Part shown: piece after piece, positions 57,129 to 64,000 of the stretch
Layout of the letters: every line of letters starts with the position of its first letter
Numbering within the stretch: position 1 is the stretch's first letter
Assembly (NCBI GenBank): GCA_951799445.1
Contig: OX637295.1
Span: forward strand, 434,001 to 498,000
DNA: 64,000 nt
From: Pseudisothecium myosuroides
Lineage: Eukaryota > Streptophyta > Bryopsida > Hypnales > Lembophyllaceae
Direction of reading: 5' to 3'
Program-made: the position numbers and the translations under genes
Notes under the pieces: generated by a model
What the model was told of the DNA's origin: nothing
Databases searched by the model: none
What the model saw: only the letters and a program-made list of their open reading frames with translations

Positions 57129-57338
57129 GTAAGCTTCATTTAGATCAAGTCGACCTAACTTGGTCGGGGGACTTATCGTCTAGAGTAAATGAGTGTGTAT
57201 GTCGGTTTAGGTTGGGTCAACCTAATTGGACATCTGTGACTTCTCTATTGTAAGTACTACAAGTCCGTTTTAGATCGAGCCGACCTGAATAGTTCCTACT
57301 GCATGTCTCGAGTACTTACTTGTCTTGCACTTCTGCAG
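57129..57338 (+). other. 210-bp intron with three palindromes
   Basis: ATG|GTAAGC ... TTCTGCAG|ATG, phase 0. It contains palindromes at 57142 (AGATCAAGTCGACCT), 57209 (AGGTTGGGTCAACCT) and 57272 (AGATCGAGCCGACCT). The split lies inside the methyltransferase motif-I-like segment. Confidence 0.75.
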
Positions 57339-58359
57339 ATGAGTGGACTCGATGTATTTGTCGTGGGATTAGCTAAGGAGTCAGACCAGTGGACGTCGAT
57401 TGTAGAAACGGCCAAGTACCTCGACAAAAATGACTTCCTGGCGGCTAGGTATTTTGTGGACGAGGAAAAATACAACAGAAGACCTAGTGGGTCCGCGACA
57501 CCATCTTCCAGGAGAAGGCGCAAGTCCGCTTGGAACAAGCCCAATACGTCATCAAAGAAAAAACAAGCGTCGCAGAACGACAGTGGTGACGATGAAGAAG
57601 AATCGGAGGAGGAAGAGTTGGATTATGGTCTCGATAACATCCCCGACGAACAGTTCACTCCTGTTAATCTCTCTCAGAGTGTTCGGGGCTCAGCATCGGA
57701 TTCATCGGCCCAGCCAATTTTGACGCAACCGTCTTGCACGCCAACGCCTGCAACCCGGCGTGGGAAGAGGAAGAGGAGAGGGACGATGGACGATGATTGG
57801 GAAGACGAAATTGCTCAACTTTGAGCAGAGCGGGTAAACGATCGACTCGATTCATTGAAAATGCACGCGGAGATGAACAAGAGAATGGACGATATTTCCG
57901 AGCTGCTGCTGAGTTCGACGGCGAAGAGTGAAAACCAATTCACGGCGCTCATGAACCAGCTTGCAAGTGTTAGGCCTATCAACTCAGCATTGCCGGCTCA
58001 TGAGAATCCGCAGTTGGCGATCCAAGCTCCTTTGTCCCCACCAATATTTGGAGAGGGGTCATCTTCGCAGAGACATTTTAGTGTGCCTGTTCTGCCAGTT
58101 CTTCCAGTACTGCCTGCTCTTCCTACTACGGCTCCAGGGATTGTTACACCTCCTCCTCCTGCTCTTCCGAATGAAGTCTGCCCGAAGACCCCTCCGCCGC
58201 CACCAGAGACTGATGTTGTAGCTGGTGTAGAAACTGCAGTGGTCCCCCCGTCTACAACATCCGCCGCGCCAACCACTACGGATGACGCGTCTCTGCTCGC
58301 ATTGCCCTCTCAGGAAGATCAACAGAGTGCTCTGTTGCCTGGCCCAGACATGCCTGCAG

Positions 58360-58607
58360 GTTTTCACAAATAATCACTTGATGTCATTTGTGTAGTTTTA
58401 GCTCAACTCGAGCTGATTTGTAACATAGTGTGTATGTAGTTCTAGACTTTCAGTGACCGAAATCTAATGTTTTTATTCAGATCTAATTTTGGACAGAACT
58501 GTAAAGTTCTACATTTTGACCATGATTTTGTAATCGAAAAGCTTTACTTCAGGAATTAATATACTCAGTTCTTACATAATTTGTTCTTGCATATTCCTTC
58601 ATCGTAG
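58360..58607 (+). other. Putative intron 3 with a palindrome variant
   Basis: The donor CTGCAG|GTTTTC and acceptor ATCGTAG|GCC join in phase 1 to keep the Pro-rich frame open. AGCTCAACTCGAGCT at 58400 has the same geometry as the palindrome but with G-to-C and C-to-G changes on opposite arms, preserving pairing. Confidence 0.5.
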
Positions 58608-59041
58608 GCCCAATCAATGTTGTAAATCAGCCGGCATCTACCACTTTGGAAACTCCACGAAACCCTCTTCCACAATCTCCCATCAATATTTCAGAGGATG
58701 ACAGTCCTCTTGCAGTGGTTCATGCCGCGGGCCCACTTCATGGTTCCGAGCCGCAAATTAAACCGCCGGATGAATCGTCCATTCCAGACGCTGTGCTCAT
58801 GGAGGTGCTGATTCCAGAACCCGCCGTAGTCGTATCTGATGTTTCCGTCAACCCGTCTGCTCCTTCTAGGGGATAGGTAACGCATATTTTCTTCGGCTTC
58901 TGAATTCTTTACATTTTTGTTTTCTTTCTTTTTCTTTGTTTCTTTTAAGCCAAAAGGATAATTTCCATTCTTTTGGCGTGAAATCCGAAATGTGTCAGTG
59001 CAGCATAGTAACTGGCTGCACATTTGTCCCTTTGATAGCAG

Positions 59042-59839
59042 GGATCGAGTCCTCCTTGTCTTCGTGGAGGAACGTCGAGGGAAGTCAGACTTCCATTGAC
59101 GTCCAGGGTGACAGAGAAGTGGCTCAACGTTGTCCTGGACCTTAATGGAATTATTTGTGTCTGCGAAGATGCAAAGTCCAAAGGGTTATCCAAGCCCATT
59201 GGTGTGGCTAGGCAGCCGCACTCTGCCACAAATCTTGCGATTGTCGGACCTAAGGCAGTGTTTGTACGGCTAGGGTGCGCACAGTTCCTCCGAGAGTTAG
59301 GGCAGATAGCATTCGTGTCGGTCTGGAGCTCCATGAAGAAGTCCACCACCGAAGAAGTGAGCTTGTACCTCTTCGAGGATCAGGAGAAGCCTTTTCTTGT
59401 TTTAGGACAGGACGCCTACACAACGTTGAAGTGTAGGGACGGTTCTGGTCAAGTCACGACTTACAAGGAGCCAGGCACAAACAAGGAACTCTTCCATAAA
59501 AAACTTAGTTACTTGTTCAACGGCTTGCGGGGTAATTTCACGGCGGAAAATACCATTGTAGTAGACGACAGCCCAGTTAAGCACATAATGAACAAGACGG
59601 AGAACGTTATTCTCCCAGACACTTGGAGTCAAAGAGGAAACGGTCCAAAGGACACGTTCCTCCTCGACGTACTCCTGCCCTGGTTTCGCCGAATACACGG
59701 CACTCGAGATGGAGGGTTGAAATCGTTTCGGGAGAACAATAAGGGAAAGATGGGGCGGCGAATGCTCTGCAACGAACGCAATCGTCGAGAGTACAATAGG
59801 CTTATGGACATCGTTAAATTGTCCTCTAGTTTAAAATAG
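59042..59839 (+). CDS. FCP1/HAD-phosphatase-like domain exon
   Basis: The exon opens after TTGATAGCAG and continues in phase 0 from the preceding exon, whose last codon is TAG next to a good donor (TAG|GTAACG). So it may be the C-terminal domain of the same polypeptide. The domain begins V-V-L-D-L-N-G-I, where active FCP1/SCP phosphatases have D-x-D-x-T/V; the second Asp is Asn here, so catalysis is doubtful. Later motifs fit: F-V-S-V-W-S-S-M-K-K (motif II type) and I-V-V-D-D-S-P-V-K-H (D-D motif). The C-terminus is basic. No internal stop is present, in contrast with the upstream exons. A separate gene with its own start (for example the ATG at 58990) is the alternative. Confidence 0.6.
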   Translation, partial: GSSPPCLRGGTSREVRLPLTSRVTEKWLNVVLDLNGIICVCEDAKSKGLSKPIGVARQPHSATNLAIVGPKAVFVRLGCAQFLRELGQIAFVSVWSSMKKSTTEEVSLYLFEDQEKPFLVLGQDAYTTLKCRDGSGQVTTYKEPGTNKELFHKKLSYLFNGLRGNFTAENTIVVDDSPVKHIMNKTENVILPDTWSQRGNGPKDTFLLDVLLPWFRRIHGTRDGGLKSFRENNKGKMGRRMLCNERNRREYNRLMDIVKLSSSLK

Positions 59840-60176
59840 ATAACGTTTTAAGGTTCCGGGGTTTAGGGCCAATCAAGCTTGGGGGCAATTAGATCGGGAC
59901 ATTTTTGCACGTTTGCAGTTCAGCTTGCATCGACCTAATCTGTATATAATTCTGATACGTGACCTTTTTTCATTTTGTAGCCACCATTTGTTTAATATAT
60001 TCAACGGGAAAGCTTTATCACTACAGACATGGCTATGTTGGTTTAGGTTGGGTTGACCTAATGTGCGGAGCTGGTTTGTCAAACGGATTTCTTTACATGG
60101 TTGTGGATTGTTCTTCTTTGTGTGATTATCTCTCCTTGCCTCAATTGAATGTGTTCTAAACAACATTTGCTTACAG
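59840..60176 (+). other. Intergenic or intron with palindromes
   Basis: It contains AGGTTGGGTTGACCT at 60045 and a split pair of half-sites, AGATCG at 59891 and ATCGACCTAAT at 59929, and ends in an acceptor-like TTGCTTACAG. No donor is clear after the FCP1-like stop, so intron status is uncertain. Confidence 0.4.
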
Positions 60177-60809
60177 AGTTTTCGCACTTCAACCTCTCCA
60201 CTGAACGAAGCGAGTCTTACGTGTAAAGCGTCAGCGGACTCCTTCCTTGACTATGGCCAAAATGCTACCCTCAGTACAAGAAACTTCCTCTGCTCCGCTA
60301 CTACGGCCAACTCAACAATGGACTTCTCACTAAAGCCCATAGAAGATGGTGTGGTCGATAGTCCCCCAAATGGAGCGCCTCCTCTTCCGAAGTCCTGCTC
60401 TCCGTCTCCTCTTAGGTTCAGAGATCCTAGTAGTTCGCAAATGTCGCCTTCGGCCTCGGAGAGAGTCACGCAACGAAGACTTTACGAGGTTGCCGAAACT
60501 CCAGTCTCCATGACTAGGGTGATGTTGGAGCCCCCATCAAGTGATGGACTCACTGGAGGCCCTTCTATGCCTCCAACAGTCCCTCGTAGCCGTGTTCGAT
60601 CTCTAGGTGTGCGGAAGACTAAGACACACGAAAAAAATCCGTTGAGACCATGTCCTCCTTCTGTTCACGATATGTGGGACCGGAAGTTCCTAGATTTGCA
60701 GAGGCTCCAATGGTTTCAAGAATGCAAGGGGGGAAATAATACTGGATACAATCGTGGACCGGAGATGCTGAGGGCAAGGGAGTTGCAGAAGAGTAAATCG
60801 CACATATAG
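60177..60809 (+). CDS. Pro/Ser-rich exon of unknown function
   Basis: An open frame from the acceptor TTACAG|AGT to TAG at 60807-60809, with an internal ATG at 60318 as the alternative start. Pro/Ser-rich and disordered, ending in a more ordered segment (H-D-M-W-D-R-K-F-L-D-L-Q-R-L-Q-W-F). It is downstream of, and possibly part of, the ParB/methyltransferase/FCP1 locus, since it follows a spacer with the same palindrome. No domain recognised. Confidence 0.4.
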   Translation, partial: SFRTSTSPLNEASLTCKASADSFLDYGQNATLSTRNFLCSATTANSTMDFSLKPIEDGVVDSPPNGAPPLPKSCSPSPLRFRDPSSSQMSPSASERVTQRRLYEVAETPVSMTRVMLEPPSSDGLTGGPSMPPTVPRSRVRSLGVRKTKTHEKNPLRPCPPSVHDMWDRKFLDLQRLQWFQECKGGNNTGYNRGPEMLRARELQKSKSHI

Positions 60810-61167
60810 TGTCTGTTCATATTGTAGATGCAGAGTCTATACATACATGATAGCATTGTGCAGGGATTATATAGAGCTCAACGGTAGAGTGAATCACACT
60901 CACGGCAGTTACATACATTTTTATGGTCTTTTTGTGAATCTAAATGCAAATATGTATACCCATTGTATGAAACATTCATACTTCACTATAAATACAACAA
61001 TTTTTGGGATGTATTCAATTTGGTTGATGCATCTGATATGATGTCTTGCAATTTTAGTTTCATATGCTTATGTTGTGTTCAACTTATACGGATTGTGGGT
61101 GCTTTGGGATGAAACTTGGGCCAAAATGTTGACCTCGGCCACTCCCAATTCGGTGGAAAACTCTCAT

Positions 61168-62305
61168 TTTAATGAATATAACGTTTTATGAAGTACAAGA
61201 AGTACTGCACGGATAGTGACTGGCTCCTAGAAGAAGGGGGCATCAAGTTGTGGCAAGAAGACTCTGAAGGACGAAGTCTATGGCCTCGTGGTGAACTTGT
61301 ACCTATGGCCCCCCTTCCAATGCGGGGTGTGGATGACATTTCAAAGGGTATATCGGGGTTCATCAAATATTGGCAGGCATTATGCAATGAAGACGGGAGT
61401 GGAGAGTATAGAAGACGTTTCGAGCATTTGGTGTTTTATTGGCGGGCGGTGAAAGCAAATTTGATTGAGCCAATTGTACCATCTGAGGCATTGAACGAAG
61501 GTTTCTGGCCTTCTACATGAATCGAAATGACAGAGGAGGATGAACTTGATGACGATGGCGAAGTTCGCGAGGAGTTTGCTGAGGATGATGCTTTTGTGGG
61601 GCAACGCCGAGATCGCCCATTGCCAACTTTCCGTATCGCACGTGATGTTTTCGAAGGATATTTTCTTGCAGTTCGACCCGCTGATGGTGATAAGAAGCCT
61701 ATATGGATTGCCAGAGCTATGTCTGATCCTTTCAGTAACCCGGATCATCTGAATTGTATTCTGATCTAGTACTTTCGACCCACGTCACGAGGGCAAAATG
61801 TTCAGGAATTTTACAGCGGTTGGGACTCCACCAAAGGATTGCGATGGAAAGTGGATGAGACACAGGAGCCTGTATGGCAGTGTTTTTTTTTTCATTTTCC
61901 ATGAAGTGGCAAAGTGGCGATATTAAATGTTACGGTGGTGCTCCAAGTTTCAACATTCATCCACGTACTGGATAGAAAATGTGATACTATGTATCTATAA
62001 TTCTATTTTCATTCACAATGTGGCGATTTCATCCAAGATTTTTCTTGAACTTGAAGTTTTTTGGCGATTTCATCCAATATTTTACTAAAAATTTCCTATA
62101 GGCTTGGTGCTAGGTCAAAAATTTTGGTGCAATTTTGCACCAAATCGCCGGAAAAAAAAACATTGTTGTATGGGAAGACAAGAATTCTCTCGTCACGGCA
62201 TGGAAGTCCAAGGTCAAGAAGGACACTATAGAGTGTGTCTTTAAAATCCCTTCCGCTCAAGTTGATGTCATCAACGGGAGTTTGTCTTCGTACAATTCCG
62301 ATTGA
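61168..62305 (+). pseudogene. DUF7869-type element, copy B, truncated, two stops and an insertion
   Basis: The frame from about 61168 matches the C-terminal part of copy A (30.7-29.96 kb): C-T-D-S-D-W-L, then K-L-W-Q-E-D-S-E-G-R-S-L-W-P-R-G. The DUF7869 core itself is missing, so this is a 5'-truncated fragment. It has TGA at 61518-61520 where copy A has Arg (CGA), and TAG at 61767-61769 where copy A has Gln (CAA). A 287-bp insertion (61880-62166) separates V-W-Q from the final segment (V-T-A-W-K-S ... Q-V-D-V-I), which aligns with the end of copy A. Clearly non-functional. Confidence 0.8.
61880..62166. mobile_element. 287-bp MITE-like insertion in DUF7869 copy B
   Basis: Flanked by TGTATGGCA (61871-61879) and TGTATGGGA (62167-62175), a 9-bp duplication with one mismatch. 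The ends are TGTTTTTTTTTTC and GGAAAAAAAAACA. It contains GCGATTTCATCCAAxATTTT twice (about 62022 and 62063) and a perfect TTGGTGCAA-TT-TTGCACCAA hairpin at 62124-62143. 9-bp duplications are typical of Mutator-type MITEs. Confidence 0.6.
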
Positions 62306-62778
62306 GCATGTAGCGGGTATTTTAGAGATGTTTTGTAGTATTCGAAACTAAGTTTTTTGGTTCTTCTACGGTAATGTTATTGCAGAACCATAGACGTATT
62401 CATATGATTTTGTATTGCCTATTGTCGAGTAGATGGTGTGGTTTCATATATTGTGATTGGTTTTGTTTTGTAGAATTGTATTGGGACTACTTCTATACTT
62501 AATTTGTATGTAGTCACTTGCTCAGCAAGTGCACTTCTTTATAATATTTAATATATTTATGATTACATTATAATACAGATAATATTGTATACTTTGGCAG
62601 CATTTCAATATTTATTGATTTTCTCAAAAAATTATTTTTGAAAATAGGGTTTAGGGTCTTAAAAATTTGTAGTGGGTAAGACCACTTTTTATTTTGTTGA
62701 TGTGTGAAGCACTTGTCACAATTTTGGGGTAGGGGCCGGTTGGTTGTTGTAACTTTCCTGCCTGCAAAGCTCACTCAG
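62306..62778. other. AT-rich spacer
   Basis: A 3' flank of the DUF7869 fragment. One GGGTTTAGGGTCTT word at 62647 resembles the telomere unit. No gene. Confidence 0.35.
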
Positions 62779-62905
62779 CAACACCAAGTCATGTCTATCT
62801 CATTGCCGCTCAAACAAATTCAATGGGAATCAAACCCGGACTGTCTGAATGAGATAAATAGCTTCTTTCAACTAACCGTTCAGCTCATGACTTGGTGTTC
62901 TGTGA
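62779..62905 (-). repeat. Foldback with tRNA-like B box, possible SINE relic
   Basis: AACACCAAGTCATG and CATGACTTGGTGTT bracket a 127-bp segment, with inner partly paired ATCTCATT / AATGAGAT words. On the minus strand CCGGGTTTGATTCCC resembles a tRNA B box (GGTTCGATTCC with one C-to-T), and GGTTAGTTGAAAGAAG about 40 bases upstream is a weak A-box candidate. Confidence 0.35.
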
Positions 62906-64000
62906 AGATCATTCATTGCATTTATTTGGGAAACCATTGTGATCACCTGCCTCAATAAAGTATTGGACATGCTTGAATATATGAAACTGTCATTTTAGTG
63001 GAAATTGCATCTACCAATTGTAAAATTCAAGTCCTCTTCATTTAAATTTGCTTCAAGTCGACTTCAATTTCTGGGGCATAGAAATCAACAATGTTATTAT
63101 GGGAGGTCTTCCATCTCCCAAAATAATGAATATGTTGTTGTATGTGTTAATTAAGTCTTGCGCATCCAACAAGAAGCTTCAAATGAGCTATACAGTCCTT
63201 GTCCGGGATGCTTGCTCCGTCCCAACCGTTCCAAAGAAAGAATCGTAGGAGGTTACATTGCACCACAACCTCTAGCGCGTGCATTTTGGATTTGTGGGAT
63301 GCTACTTTGCAAGGGCTATCTTCAACCATTTCCAATCTGTTCCAACACAACATCTAAGGTCAAAATTTAGTATTCCAACCACATACTCAGGTACACGTCA
63401 AATTCCAATAAAATATGGTTCAAGTAGAGTAAGGAAATCCAAGTCTGGAAATTCAAAATATACCAAACCACAAAAAGAAAGAGTGAATTGCCAAAATAGC
63501 TTCTATAGGTAGGAACTCCCGAAACCATAAGCCAAAATGTGCATACATGTGATCTTGTGCACACACAATGCAGGAGAGAGAGACTACATGTGGAGAAACG
63601 ACAAGGAGCAACCAAAAATTACCTCAGACCGTTCAAAATGGCTGTTCTAAGAAATACAGAAGGTTGGTAGAATGAAGGGATTCAAGTCAACAATAGCAAA
63701 CTTGGCTAGTCGTCAAGAAAACAAAATTAAGAACAATAAAATTCCCACACAGAAACAAGCACAGAAAACCAGCAAAAGACACATATGAGGGTGCTGTTCA
63801 TCGTGTGCAATCCAAATTGGTAGACTTTATAGCACATTGACACATCTTACATTTCAATGTTGTTTCTACGTAATATTTGGTAGATTTTACAAGATGCAAT
63901 TGTCCCATATTGATTGTCAAAGGTACCATAAAGTTAAACACATAAGATTTATAAGTTATCAATATTCAATGAATTCTATTCATAGAAATCTAAAATTTCT
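62906..64000. other. AT-rich intergenic to window end
   Basis: Only short frames without motifs on either strand. No repeat or RNA gene recognised. Confidence 0.35.

Larger units (their letters stand above)
54207..58876 (+). pseudogene. ParB-like / N6-N4 DNA-methyltransferase-like protein, decayed
   Basis: Four exons fit by splice consensus and phase: 54207-55643, 55784-57128, 57339-58359 and 58608-58876. Exon 1 has an acidic N-terminus, a Lys/Pro/Ala-rich linker and a ParB/Srx-like domain: sulphiredoxin-type core F-Y-L-I-N-G-Q-H-S-V-S-A-S near residue 370. Exon 2 ends and exon 3 begins in a methyltransferase-like region of beta-class order: motif-IV-like A-V-V-D-F-R-Y (family D-P-P-Y, here degenerate), then motif-I-like V-F-A-G-S-K-F-T-C-A-A-M|M-S-G-L-D-V-F-V-V-G across the splice. 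Exons 3 and 4 are disordered, basic then Pro-rich. Breaks: TAG 55503-55505, frameshift at about 56836, TGA 57822-57824, TAG 58874-58876. If once active it would have bound and perhaps methylated DNA; the motif changes suggest lost catalysis. Domain assignments are from memory of family motifs. Confidence 0.55.

Noticed and set aside
32873..60059. The palindromes as transcription terminators
   Set aside because: They occur many times within single introns of one gene and lack T-runs, so termination makes no sense.
10215..61769. Variant genetic code or U-to-C RNA editing explaining in-frame stops
   Set aside because: TAA, TAG and TGA all occur, and at positions where Trp, Gln or Arg is expected. 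No single reassignment fits, and U-to-C editing cannot turn TAG into TGG. Frameshifts are also present. Decay is simpler.

Overview
The window is nuclear DNA of a eukaryote and looks like a land plant. There is no operon structure. Coding segments are split by GT-AG introns, the short interstitial telomere-like motif is the plant type (AAACCCT), and most of the sequence is repeats and decayed mobile-element genes. The protein families I recognise are a DUF7869-type element protein, a D-F-A-E-N-Y / S-D-G-C-A-G-Q-F-K / H-G-K-G-x2-D-G transposase-like protein, and a MULE transposase with GCM/FLYWCH-like and SWIM zinc fingers. From memory these are abundant in bryophyte genomes, liverworts in particular, so a bryophyte is my best inference; species is not determinable here.

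Layout. 0-1.3 kb: 3' part of a coiled-coil/RING-like gene. 1.8-5.2 kb: a CCGGA-rich block with one intact 633-codon ORF of unknown (gag-like?) type. 5.3-8.5 kb: an 82-bp degenerate tandem repeat, a disordered basic exon and a 57-bp tandem array. 10.2-15.6 kb (minus): a transposase-like gene broken by stops, with small acidic upstream exons. 16.0-17.3 kb: three nested-palindrome foldback elements, with a fourth at 23.4 kb inside the MULE intron. 21.1-25.2 kb: MULE transposase pseudogene. 26.2-27.6 kb: a 1.36-kb repeat whose inverted partner lies at 36.4-37.75 kb. 30.0-34.1 kb (minus): DUF7869 element pseudogene with a 1.35-kb 5' intron. 35.1-48.6 kb: a 175-bp satellite array of about 50 copies, interrupted by a 4.53-kb insertion with a 5-bp target duplication, which itself carries a 270-bp CACTA-type MITE. 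48.6-53.2 kb: AT-rich, one minisatellite, no convincing gene. 53.2-60.8 kb: a multi-exon decayed gene encoding in order a ParB-like domain, a beta-class N6/N4-methyltransferase-like domain, disordered linkers and, in frame in the next exon, an FCP1/HAD-phosphatase-like domain. 61.2-62.3 kb: a second, truncated DUF7869 copy. 62.3-64 kb: AT-rich.

The most unusual signal is a 15-bp palindrome, consensus AGGTCGANTCGACCT. It occurs 18 times as a 15-mer, plus two 10-bp cores and a few variants, in only two places: the 5' intron of the DUF7869 gene and the leader and introns of the ParB/methyltransferase-like gene. It is absent from their exons. A palindromic DNA site repeated through the introns of a gene encoding a ParB-like domain is the best candidate here for an undescribed system. 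The proteins themselves carry stops and a frameshift, so these copies look dead or dying. Where two copies can be compared, the stops are C-to-T or G-to-A changes, as expected of methylated, silenced transposons.
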